A DNA stretch of 51,524 bases from Collybiopsis luxurians FD-317 M1. Lineage: Eukaryota > Basidiomycota > Agaricomycetes > Agaricales > Omphalotaceae. Position numbers and translations under genes: made by a program. A model generated the notes under the pieces. It had not been told where the DNA came from. It saw only the letters and a program-made list of their open reading frames with translations, and made no database searches. The DNA lies in assembly GCA_000827265.1 (NCBI GenBank), contig KN834889.1, forward strand, positions 1-51,524. The letters run 5' to 3'. The number at the start of each line of letters is the position of its first letter. Within the stretch, counting starts at the first letter, position 1. Positions 1-11,356 of this stretch are shown here, in pieces.

Positions 1-1300
1 CTCAATGCTGGACGTGAATTTATATGCTGTGACGCACCTCTATGATAGATTGCAGGTGCACAATACGGGAAATTCAGTCTTAACTGCCAAAGATAAATTT
101 CTTGGACTGTCTCCGCTGTTCGTGCGGACTCTTGGAAGAGAGGAAACGGTGGAAGGGAAGGAGTCGATTTATGTTGATATAATATACTCGATATTTTGTT
201 AAGGAACTGATGCCCGTTTTGTAGTCAGCTTGAGTTGCATGGTAAGACACGACGGTTTTTATCTGGGCTTGGAACGTATTTAGGCTGAGATGGTTTGAGG
301 TTACGAGCTTCCGCTCTCTCCGTCCCATTCTTGCCCACTGGATCGGGCAAGTATATGCTTCACGCAAAGCTAACGACGGCAGCATCATTTTCCTACGGTT
401 TGGAGTATGGGGTTGCGTTCATAGCCTCTCAAGATTTCTCTCCATACATAAGACCCAGTACTTGTTGCGCGGAGCTCACAACTGAAGCAGGATAAAAATT
501 AGAGACTGCCGACCACACGTCGGGCTAACCGTTAGACGCAACACAAAACACAATCTATCATTATTCACCACCGAGGCTTCTTCCCTCCATCGAATACGTC
601 AAATTGATTGACATTGTTCAGGAGCGCGGCGGGATGACAAAGTGATTACTCAAACCCGAGAAAGAGGGAAGGTGGGGAAGGTAAATTACAACTGGGTATA
701 GCGCCGGTGAAAAACAAGGAGCGTCGGACACCGCTACTTACCTTGTATCTTCCGGAACCTGGTTTGACAAATGAGCGAGTCGGCCATCATCGATTTATTC
801 CAAAGAAGGGACATTGGATGAGAGGTCCAATGTTGCAATTGCCCTAATGAGATACATTGAAGGCCATGTTGAGTCATAAGGTAAGCCAGCGTAGCACAGG
901 CAAAAAAGCGAGAAGTAAGCAAAAGCAGGTGGCTAGAAAGGGACGCAGGCAGTTTTGTGAAAAAATTGCACAGCTGCCAGAGGCAACAGAACACGGGGAA
1001 AATGGAAGACATGTGCGCGCATGTGGGAAGAGATGCGACCGCTTTCGATGACGATGAAAGCTCTAGCTCCTGGGAGGGGTGGAGCAATCATTGATTAGAG
1101 AATTAGTGCAGATGAGGAGCAAGAGATGAGGTATTATTAGCATGAGAGTACATCGACGACATAGAGAGGAGCCTATCAATGTCGTCCACATCGAGCGTGC
1201 ATAGTTCAGCAGCGAGGTTCTTCGAGCTTCCTCCGCATTACCAGTTTTGGTATAGCGTAACATACAAATGGGCAATGGTCAAGAGGGGTAGGGGTCTCGA
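1..1300. other. Tail of an earlier duplicated unit; no gene supported
   Basis: No convincing coding region is seen. Bases 116-190 resemble 9,855-9,925 and 38,597-38,660; the shared core reads around actcttggaagag and then gtggaaggga. Bases about 830-1,290 resemble 8,440-8,800 in the 5' flank of the next NLR unit, including the cacagct and atgggcaatgg/atggacaatgg stretches. The segment therefore looks like the far end of another copy of the repeated NLR unit that lies to the left of the window. Short open frames here are not conserved between the copies. Confidence 0.5.
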
Positions 1301-1502
1301 AAAAAAAAAAGGTCAAAAGGTCGATCTGAACTATAAAAGTCAACAGAAGCCAAAGTGACCTGTGGCATGTCATTTTTTCAGTGTTTTTTGGCCTTATGAG
1401 ATGTGACTGTAAAAATGAATGAAATAGGACAGTAAGGACAATTCTTCTACTAGCAGTACAAGTGGCATGACATAACAACTTTTAGTGTAGCTCATAATTA
1501 GT

Positions 1503-4500
1503 TCAGGATGTATGCTGGGATTGACAATGAAAGAAACGGTGAGGAAAGATAAGGATGGGTAAGCACAAGCTATACAACTCACCTTGGAGACTGCATTCCT
1601 GAAATTCATGAACTTGGTTCTTATTTGTCTTACCCAGGGCATTGGCGAGGATGTCTGTGTGAATGTATCATCTCCAAGCTCTAAATGAAGTGTTGATAAG
1701 TCAATTGAGGAATCAGAGACTGTGAAACATGTTGCCCAATTAGGACCGTGGGTGAAATAGCTCATGTCTAATGAAGCCCAGTCCATGTCAGATATCACCA
1801 GCTGTAAAGGAGGAATAGTAAGTGCAATCCGATACTCAGGGGGTATCCAAAGAAGAAGAGATCCATCTGAACCACAGATCCAACCATTGTCCTGAAGAGA
1901 GACATGTTGGAAAGGAGGATAGGAGTGTAGGTGGAAATGAAGAGAATGAGAGCAAAATGACAGAGAGTAATGTGGGATAGATGTGGGATAGGTGTTTAGG
2001 ATAGAGTCATCATCTTCTATGGCATTTCCAGTTGGTGCGTCCCATGTTCTCACTGTGCCGTCTCCTGATCCTGACACAATTCTACTTCCATCTGGAGAGA
2101 AGGCAACTGAGAGAACCAGCTTGTTGTGTCCCTGTAGGGGCTTTCCAACTGTATTTCCAGTCTCTACATCCCATATCCTCACTGTGCAGTCATCTGATCC
2201 TGATACAATTCTCTTGCCATTTGGAGAGAAGGCCACTGACCGGACTTGGTTGCTATGTCCCTTGAGAGGCATTCCTATTGCATTTCCAGTCTCTGCATCC
2301 CATATCATAACTGTCCGGTCTTTTGATCCTGACACAATCTTCTTTCCATCTGGAGAGAAGGCTACTGAGAAAATCCAATTGCTTTGTCCCTTAAAAGGCT
2401 TTCCAACAATTATTCCTGTGTCTGCATCCCATACCCTCACTGTACAGTCAGCAGACCCTGACACAATCTTCCTTCCATCTGGAGAGAAGGCTACTGACAG
2501 AACCCAATCATTATGTCCCTGTAGGGGCCTTCCTATAGGATTTCTTGTATCTGCATCCCATATCCTAACTGTGCAGTCACCTGATCCTGAGACAATCTTC
2601 CTTCCATCTAGAGAGAATGCTACTGATGAAACCCATTTGTGGTGTCCATTTAGAGGCCTTCCAACAGCATTTCCAGTTTCAGCATCCCATATGATTAGCT
2701 TGGAGTCTCCTGATCCTGACACAATTTTCCTTCCATCTGGTGAAAAGGCTACTGATGAGACCCTGTACTTCAATTGATGTACTAAAGGCTTTCCAACAGC
2801 AATTCCAGTTTCAGTATCCCATGTCCTTAATGTGCCATCTGATGATCCTGACACAATTTGACATCCATCTGGAGAAAAGGCTACTGAGAAAATCCAATTA
2901 TTGCTTCCTGTTAGAGGCTTTTGTACAGTATGTTCACTTTCTGTATCCCATATCCTCAGTGTGCAGTCTCCTGATCCTGATACAATCCGCCTTCCATCTG
3001 GAGAGAATGCTACTGAGTGAACCCGATTGTTGTGTCCCTTTAAAGGCTTTCCTACAGCATGTCCTGTCTCTGCATCCCAAATTCTGATTGAGTGGTCCTC
3101 TAATCCTGAAGCAATCCTCCTTCCATCTGGAGAGAAGGCTACTGACAAAACCAATGTGTTGTGTCCCTTTGAAAGTATTTGGATAACATTTCCAGTCTCT
3201 ACATCAAATATCTTGACTGTGCAGTCTCCCGATCCTGATGCAATCCTCCTTCCATCAGGAGAGAAAGTTACTGATGAAACCCATCCCCTGTGCAATTGCA
3301 CTAGGGGCTTTCCTACAGCATTTCCAGTCTCTGCATCCCATATCCTAACTGTACAGTCCTTTGATCCTGATGCAATTTTCCTTCCATCTGGAGAAAAGTC
3401 TACTGACCAAACTGAATCATGGTGTCCCTTTAAGGGCATTCCTATGGGATTTCTAGTCTCAACATCCCAGATCCTCACTGTGCAGTCTCCTGATCCTGAT
3501 GCAATCCTGCTTCCATTGGGAGAGAAGGCTACTGATGAAACCCATTTGTTGTGCCCCTTCAGAGGCATTCCTACTGCCTCTCCCATCTCTGCATCCCATA
3601 TCATTACTGTGCAGTCTTCTGATCCTGACACAAGTCTCCTTCCATCAGGAGAGAAAGCTACTGATTGAACCCAGTTGTTGTGTCCCTTTAAAGGCTTTCC
3701 TATAGCTCTTCCAGTCTCTGCATCCCAAATTCTCACTGTGCAGTCATGTGATCCTGACACAATCCTCCTTCCATTCTTTGAAAATGCCACTGAATTGATA
3801 CCCATTTCATGCCCCACCAGTATTGCCTGTATGGATGGCCAGTGCTTTTTTTTCCCTTTGCAAATTCTAGCTACCTTAGGGAACTGTTGCTGGATGGTTT
3901 TTGACAACATAGACTCTGCAGGCAGAAAGGGAAGGGCGGACACATACAAATGAGGTGTAGATTCAACCATGATCTTTCCAAAAATCTTAACACATCTCTC
4001 TATGTCTCTACAGAACCCTTGCATAGTTGCAAACTCTCTTGTCCCCTAGTATGCTAGTAATAAGTGATTAGTTATCATTATGGAATACTATTTGACTCAC
4101 CCCTACACCCTTTATCCATTCCATCAACAAGTCCATACTCCGAGAGATTATCCCAATTCTATCCAAGACACTCAGGACTTCCATCCAAAACAGTGAATAG
4201 CCAATTATGAATGTTTTTGTCAACCCCAACATCTCATTGCTACATGGAATGTGAATCAAGTGAGTGTCCCAGAAACAACAAGCATATGACATCTCCGGCA
4301 GTATTCCAATTTTAATGAAGTTTTCTAGATTTTCAACCTCAGAGTTTTGTAAATATGAACTTGGCAGGTTACACATATTGAAATGTAACTGTTCTATCAT
4401 TAGTTGAATGCTGCCGACCCCCATAATCTTGTGCCCTTCTACCATTGGAACAACAAATTGTCCACTCCTAGTTTTATCCAGCAGAAAATCACGGATTGAT

Positions 4501-5840
4501 GTATGAATAGGTTGTATTGGAACATTCCACTCATTCACCCCAGTGAAAAGTGACCCAAGCCAAGCAATGACTCCATCTACCCCTTACTTGTTATCAGTCT
4601 CTCCAAAGTAATTGCCATATGTAATGCGGAGATTTTGTAAAGTTGACTTAGAAACAGGTTCAGATGCAGCCAGAATTTGACCAATTACTTTTCTATATTC
4701 ATTCATAGCATCATTATTGCTTGGATCAAATACCTCTGAAAGAATCAATTTGTACAATTGATCCAGAGGGTTAAGACTATTACTTGAGTCTGTAGGCAAT
4801 GTCATGAACTTTTCAAATCGTTGTTTGACATTTACACCAGCTTTAACTTCTTGATAAAAAGCTTCACAAACAGTGAAAGCCCATTGGAAGTGTTCCTCAG
4901 CTCTTTCTGCCAATGTTTTACACTGGTCAAGGGTAAAATTCCCCAAATCAATTGCCCTTTGCATCTTGTGGACTACATATTTATCAATGTCCTCCTTGGT
5001 ATGCTCCAACTTATTGATATCCTGGATGTGAAGCTGGTTTGCATACTTTGTGAGCACTTCCAAAACATCATTTTCCAATCGGGATGTTACTAAAACCCGA
5101 AAGTTAGAGGGAAGCTCCTGGACTCCTTCCATTATCACAGAAAGAAACTGTCTTCGTGGACCATTGCCCTCCTGCGGCCCACATTCATCCAGTGCATCTA
5201 CTATAACCACTACAGGGACCTCATGCAACCATTGAGCAGGTATTTGAATCCAATTTTCCCACTGTTCTTGAATACTAGTGTTATCCGCCACATATGGATC
5301 CTTATCCAATAGTTCACTCAAAGCATTCCTAAACTCTGCCAGATTTATAGCCATATTATATGCAATACTCTGCAAGGCCTTGCTTGGAGTACGCTCTGCA
5401 GAAAAAGTTCTGTCAAAACGGAAGAATGCTCCAAGGCAGCCTTGATCTTTGCACCACTTTCCAATGGTGTGAGCAATGGCAGACTTCCCTGTTCCAGCAG
5501 GACCATGGAGAAAAAACATTTTTGGGGCATTTATCCCAGTGTTATATATCCATTGACATATTTCATCAATTATTTCAACCCTGGTACCTTCCAAACAGAC
5601 CTTGTTACGCTCAATATGGGCCTTGAAATCTGGCTTTAACTTCTCCCGAAGTTCGCGAAGTTTTTGCTCAACCTCATCTGGGAAATTTTTCTCAGCAAAG
5701 CAAAAATCACTTTCGTACTAGAAAACATTTGCCTTACCAGCTGCGCCGGTTTTGTTTACAACTATATGTTGATCACCGTGAATATTGGTGATGTTAGGAT
5801 AATAATTGTGAACATTTTGAGCATTGGGAAACAAGGCCAT
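1503..5840 (-). pseudogene. NACHT-WD40 NLR-like protein, copy A (one nonsense codon)
   Basis: This is a fungal NLR-type signal-transducing NTPase, presumed cytosolic and of the class used in non-self recognition. My four-exon model on the minus strand is 5840-5738, 5677-4101, 4045-1583 and 1514-1503, with GT-AG introns of 60, 55 and 68 nt and 1,384 codons if the stop is read through. Exon 1 starts MALFPNAQNVHNYYPN and is a short Asn/His-rich leader. Walker A GPAGTGKS lies at residues 93-100, and Walker B VVIVDALDEC at about 191-200. A helical NACHT C-terminal region follows, and WD40 repeats start near residue 638. The repeats number 14, enough for two seven-bladed propellers. A TAA at 4584-4586 (codon 399) sits where copy B has CAA (Gln); the frame is otherwise open on both sides. 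This single C-to-T change is the only obvious lesion. The start is chosen because the same ATG, exon length (103 nt) and 60-nt intron recur in copy B. Confidence 0.85.
2008..3814 (-). repeat. WD40 repeat array of copy A, 14 units of about 129 bp
   Basis: There are fourteen tandem in-frame units of about 43 codons. Each follows the pattern GH-x-V-x-SVAFSPDGR-x-I-SGS-x-DCTVRIWDAETGN. The units are very alike in DNA, while a few positions vary (the residues before V-x-SVAF and between SGS and DCT). Units 2 and 9 share KWVSSVAFS, and units 3 and 10 share the RNPIG linker. That offset of seven suggests that one seven-bladed propeller was duplicated whole. Long open frames on the opposite strand are shadows of this periodicity. 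Confidence 0.9.
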
Positions 5841-8800
5841 TATTTCAGGATGTCGATGATAATGGTTCAAGGACAAGAGTCGGTCGTCACACTGTCACAA
5901 TCTCCACTTGAATGATTGATGGCAGGTGCGATGCATGTGAACATCACGAGGCCGACACCATTTCTACTCATGCATCTCTGTATTGAATGGAACAATTGAT
6001 TCTAGCAAGCGCTGATCTAATATCATTAATGATACGCTCGGCTGTTCCCTACCAGCGGGAAGCAGACATGCCCGACTTGCCATTCATATTCTTGTCCATG
6101 TACTTGTCCCCATCCTATTGTCAACTTGATCTCGGCTCTCAGTCTAGTAATGTTGCCATCATGATATATCACCGAAGTGGGCGGGTGTTCTTATAAATTA
6201 CATGACGGTCTTGAATGCCAATGTATCATCTGGTGTACATGAGACACATCCTCAGTCTCGAAATTAATGGGACCTAACAGGATAAGTCCAGTACCCTTCT
6301 CATATCCGGAAAACTGTCATGTACTATTACTTGACAAAAGCGTTCAATGCCGAGGACCCTTTTATATCATATACTTAAGTGAGAATCTATCCCTCCAAAA
6401 TGTGCTATAAGCCGAACTACAGAACGAGATGAGCCAATAAGCTGGTAGTTTCATCGGAAAAGGAACGCCCAACATCGATAAACACCCACTATCAGTGAAA
6501 AAAGTGTCTGTGTCGGCAAGCTCCCACAAACGAGCTTATGAATAAGTATTAAAACAGATTTTTAACATTGTATGCGCTCAATTGAGTAGGCAGAGATTGA
6601 GTAGGCAGCGTGAAGACGACGCATGTGGTAATGAGAGGGGAGGGTGCGAATGCAGCATAGAGTACTGCCTAAACGGAAATAGTACATGCGAGCAGCATAC
6701 ACCAATCAACGATTGTTATTGAGGGAAGAAATTCGGCCGACGATTATTTTCCGCGACGAGCAAAATCCTAGCATCCAGCTCCTGGGGAGAATGAAACTGA
6801 GGAATAGAGCGAGAGAAACAGTGCGGCTGAGCGGCAGGGGATGGAATGGGATTGCCGATGGCTGGATACAATGATATGACGTTGTACACGATGAGCCTCT
6901 TTACTTGAGTTAATCTTTGTAGTCGTTGCCGCAGCTGCCTTGGTTCTGCAAAATTACAGTTTCATGTTCTTGAACCCTACGAGTTTATCTCTTAATAATT
7001 TCATCCAAACTCTTCTGCGAGGAAGTCGAATATTGAGCACTGCAAGGAGAACCATTTGAGGTTGAGAGAAAGAACGACCGGGAGTCAGCCAATTCAGTTC
7101 AAGCTCCGTGCGGTTGAATGGTGAGACTCACTCTTTAATGAACCATGGCTGTAGTTTGCTGTAGTTCCAGTGGATATTGACTCTCATAGCGACAAATGCA
7201 ATCTGCTCGAATTGTCTAATTGTTGAATCATCAACGTATAGGCTAGTATGAAGAGCGATTCTGTTATTGTCACGGTGACCTTATATACCTAGCAAGAACA
7301 GCTACATGTGGATAGATAGTAATTCCAGGAGCTTTGACACAGAAGGACGTAATGTGAGGAGGATGGCGCTTTCTGATTCAGAAACAGCAATGATACGTCC
7401 ACAGCATAACACACAACTTGTCCTTCAACCACGAATGCGGAAATTGACTCCGCCGTTTCCTGTGTCTTCGGAGTATCCTTCTGCTCAGCCCTCAAATCTA
7501 ACATCATGCTGATGAGCCCAAGTTATGCAATGAAATGTGAGATAAGAACAATTCTGTTACTAGCATTGCCGGTAAACAACGTGCCATCGCAAAGGCCAAC
7601 AATTCCGGAGATCATCGGACGAGCCTACTAGGGCCAAAAGGGACACACTCCAGAGCACTCTTGACAAGTTTTCAGCATCATGGGCTTGCCCCCCAGTCGA
7701 ACATGGAAAAATGAATAACAGGATTCCTCCTGACTAGGCGAGAGGAGTACAATGGCGAGAAAGAAGGAAGGCGATCGAGGTACAATCAAGATGCGCACAG
7801 TACGCGTGAGGATCGAGGAGCATCGAAAGCCTTCGCCACTTGAAATCCAGTTTAACAAATGAGGGAATCAACCGGAATTGATTCCAATCAGACATTCGGA
7901 TCGGCTAAGACGAGATGTCAAAAGTAACCTGGCCATCGAGGAAAGGCTCGTGGATGTAGGTACAGACGTAACTAAGGAGGACAAACATTGTGGATCATGC
8001 GGCGAAGCTGTACCTCCTGGAAGCGTGGAGCAAACGTCGAATGGAACAGATGAGAGAAATAGTGCAGACGAGTAGTGGGAAATGAGATTGGACTAATAGT
8101 ATCTGAGTACAACAATAACACAGAGATAATTAGAGGGGTATGTCAATCTTGTCCCCTTCGGGTGTCAATGGATGTTTCAGCAGCTCGCTCCCTCAAGCGT
8201 CCTCCATATAACCAGTTAGAAAATGCAGGAAATAAACCTACGATATCCTTGTCTCATCCTCTTGTGAGGAACTGCAGCTGGTCGCTCACGCAAATAGGAC
8301 AAGAGTGTAGAGATCGGTCAAACAGGTCTTGCAGATTTCTGAGCCATGACGATCAAGAGAAAGAGCTTTGCTGCCTATGACCGGAACATTCGGTTACACT
8401 TCGCGCTTCCTTCATCCCGCACACGTCTCGCAGTGGGAGCTGTGCAAGAAAATTTGCACAGCTCCAAACGGCCAGAGGCGACAGAGTGCAGTGAAAATAG
8501 ATGACGGGCGGGTGGATGTGGGAAGAGAAATATTGTGACAAAGCTGTAACTGGGATGGAACGAATGTGAGAAATTAGACAAATAGTGGGAGACGAGGCCT
8601 TGAGGTCGGATTATCGTATCTGAGTTCAAAGATAACGCCGAAGTAATTCAAGGAGCATGTCAATCTCGTACCATCAAGGGACGATGGATGTTTCAGCAGC
8701 CTGCTTTTTCAAGCCTCCTCCATGTAACCAGCCCCAAGTACACCGTAAGATATGAATGGACAATGGCGAAAAGGGCGGGGGCCTCGCAAAAATGTTCAGG

Positions 8801-10267
8801 CTTTGGAAGGGTATTCAGCCGGGGAAAGTCTTGGTGCTGGAAGGACTAAAGAGCTTACTTGATTAGAGAGGCCACTAGACTAGCCATAAACAGACAGCAA
8901 ATAGAGTGATCCCGATACCAGTATTCAAGGAGTGGCGGCAGGGTTGTGGACTGTGGACGTGAATTCCAACCAATGGAGGATCTCGAACTAAGGTAAGCGT
9001 AAAACGAGTAGAAGGCACAAAGCAGACATACCATTGTAAACTGACCTTCTTTGCCTCCTTCTCCAATTTCCCGAGCTCGTCTCCCCGCTGTTCAAACTAT
9101 TTGATTCTAGCCCTTTATCACGACTACAACCGACCCATCCAAGAGAAATGGAAATTTTTGTATAATTGAGGACATTTTCGGAAGTCAGTCAGACACATTG
9201 CCAAATGCCCACGCAAGGGTGAATGGTTTTCTGAAGCGTTGTACAGAGCTGAGTGCTGGAGAGGAGATAGAAGCGGAAAGTGGAGAAAGATAAGACATGT
9301 TACAAGCTGCTGTCCTCGGAATTAGTCCCAGTCTAGCCATCTGGCTCGTTGCAAATAAATGAGGGTGCAGGATGATAAAGTAGAGCCAAGAGGACGTGCG
9401 GCTAGCTAGTCTGGCTAAGTTCAGTCTTGCAGCTTTGACAGTCGAGAGAAAAAAGCGTTGCAACTGGAACTTCGGACCGAAGTTTAGGCTTGCCCAACGT
9501 TGGCTTCCTTGCGTCTCTTCCTTCACTTACTTGTTTTTTGCAGATCTAACCCTTCCGTTGCTTCAATAGCTGCCTTTACTTATCAATTCACCTCCGTATA
9601 AACCTCCAGCTTCAGCAATCATCTCTTAGGTCGCTCTTGTTTACGACCGCAATGTCTCAGTCACAGTCTTCTTCGAGATATCGGCCGTAACATGGCCGCA
9701 ACTTTTGCTCATAACATCAAAGGAAATACTCACATCCGCCTCGGAAGGAACGAGGCAGCAGCTCAGGCCGTAATTTCGACATTCCATTAAAATCCTACTC
9801 TTCCCGGTGCTCGATATGAATTTAAACAATGTGTTCCAATGCGCAATGTGAACACGTCGTTCGTGAGGATTCTGGGAGAAGAAGAAATGATAGAAGGGAA
9901 GAGGTTGAAATCGATTTTAATGTATTAAGTATGTCCGGTCCAACTAATTTGCTAAAGGGTTGATGCCTGTACCGAGAGTGGACTAACGCTGGCAGAAAAA
10001 AACACTAAGGTCTTCATCCTCGGCAGACCTGGGTTGGGGAAGGCATAAATTCGGATTACTTGGGAAGGAAAGGGGACTCCAAACTTCGTCGGTAGTTCCC
10101 CATGTGTCTGGATGTAATGTTGCAGCCTGAATCTAATTAGGAATTTCGAGCTCAGAGCATTCTGCTGACAAGAATTTACAGTAGACTTGGGCACGAATGT
10201 ACATTCCAGTACATTTGACAACTTGTCATCCTTGAAGCATCTCTCAATTGTGGAGCTGGCACTGTGA
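5841..10267. other. 5' flank of NLR unit A, duplicated; no intact gene
   Basis: No coding region is supported. The stretch aligns piecewise with the flanks of copies B and C. 5,930-6,250 matches about 15,040-15,195 and 35,690-35,830. 6,420-7,100 matches 19,545-20,200, the decayed hypothetical gene. 8,205-8,400 matches 20,742-20,950 and 37,194-37,400. 9,180-9,960 matches 38,640-39,540. Bases 8,060-8,230 and 8,545-8,745 also repeat each other within the unit. Near 9,640-9,660 a ttacgaccgcaatgtct stretch corresponds to the start-codon region of the histone H4 pseudogene at 21,192, so a remnant of that promoter seems to persist. This flank visibly keeps more CpG than its C-unit counterpart. Confidence 0.55.
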
Positions 10268-10275
10268 GATACATC

Positions 10276-10797
10276 TAAGGTTGTACATGGTTGGGTCACT
10301 GCCCAATGACCCAACCCAACCCAGCATAGGTTGACCTGACCTGATCCAATCCAGCTCAAGGGTCAGTGAGGGTCAAGAGTCATGGTCAGCATTTCTCTGA
10401 TCCCTGACCCCCAGATCTGATTCATGGGTCAGTGTGCCCAGGCTTGAGAAGGGGCCGAGCAATTTAATTTAGTACTCATATATACTAAGATACTACATTG
10501 GGGTGGGAAATAAATTGTTGCCCAACAACCTGGGTCAGGTGACCACACTATCTTTGGTTTCAATGTAAAGTTTTGGACGAGGGATAAGGACTGCTATATA
10601 GCTAGGCATGAGGATAATAGGTAGTTGGTCAAATATATACTTGTTTAAATCAATTTTGCACTCATTGTGCCTAGCTCAGATGATACTTTGCAGCATGGGT
10701 CAACCCTAACTCTAACCTAGACCCAACCAAACCCTGACCCCCCTGACCCTGACCCAAACCCAGGGTTCATGACCCAATCTGACCATGCACAACCCTA
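10276..10797. mobile_element. hAT-type MITE, 522 bp, with 8-bp target duplication
   Basis: The element is bounded by GATACATC direct repeats at 10,268-10,275 and 10,798-10,805. Its termini are inverted: TAAGGTTGTACATGG on the left, and CCATGCACAACCCTA on the right. The 8-bp duplication and TAGGGTTG-type ends fit the hAT superfamily. The interior is rich in GGGTCA/TGACCC motifs that can fold back, and it encodes nothing recognisable. A related but interrupted copy lies at 47,445-48,130. Confidence 0.8.
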
Positions 10798-10805
10798 GAT
10801 ACATC

Positions 10806-11356
10806 AACTTGTGATTTACTTATACATAGAAAGTTAGATCAACTTGCCTTCATTAAGAATACTTGGATTTTTGACTTGGTTAATACCTTACTGAATACTT
10901 CGGTTGTGACTTGGCCTCTGGCATTGGATCTCTTGCTGCGAAGTTGCTAAGTTTTACATTTTGGTACTTACTGGTGATTCTAAAGACAGTGCAAACAGTT
11001 AGCGACTCTGTAGCTTTTGGCTTTTGCCATTGGGTTTAACATAGATTTGCAACTTGGTTTGCCATGGCAATTTTACTTGACTGTCTGTATTTAGTTCAAT
11101 ACAATCTATTTGAAAGTCCATACATGTTATCTACAATTTTGATTGCCATTCGAGGTAGTGTGCTCTGCCGCTGGCCGGTGCTACTTGGCTATAGGTTATA
11201 GGGATATGCTAATAAGAAGACAATAACATCATGGGCACTTGCAATAGCAATATATATATAACAAGAGAATGGCTATAACAAGTAGGTGGTTATAAGTTCT
11301 GTGTCACTGGTTAAAAATGCAAAAAAGAATATGCAGGCAGTGAAAGAGGTATAAAA
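10806..11356. other. 3' flank of NLR copy B; nothing recognised
   Basis: No gene is seen. Bases about 10,977-11,037 (gattctaaagacag onward) recur at 33,000-33,060. There they abut the truncated C-terminal part of NLR copy C, which shows that copy C once had the same 3' flank. Confidence 0.5.

Noticed and set aside
2008..3814. Regular 129-bp spacing as a CRISPR-like array
   Set aside because: The units are coding, contiguous and encode canonical WD40 motifs, in a eukaryotic intron-containing gene.
1992..3953. Long plus-strand open frames of up to 261 codons opposite the WD40 regions of copies A and B
   Set aside because: They arise from the 129-bp periodicity of the antisense WD40 codons, start and stop at random within units, and have no domain signature.
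4540..4600. An intron starting at GTAAGG that would remove the copy A stop
   Set aside because: No suitable acceptor or branch point follows within normal distance, and copy B is continuously coding across the same place.
9185..9526. A 113-codon minus-strand frame in unit A flank
   Set aside because: The homologous part of unit C (38,640-39,060) does not keep the frame, and no family features are visible.
10236..10250. tctcaattgtgg as a proven empty site for the CAGGAAAA MITE at 41,482/47,413
   Set aside because: The right flank match is good, but the left match with 41,472 is only about 8 bp, too short to count as proof; kept only as a possibility.
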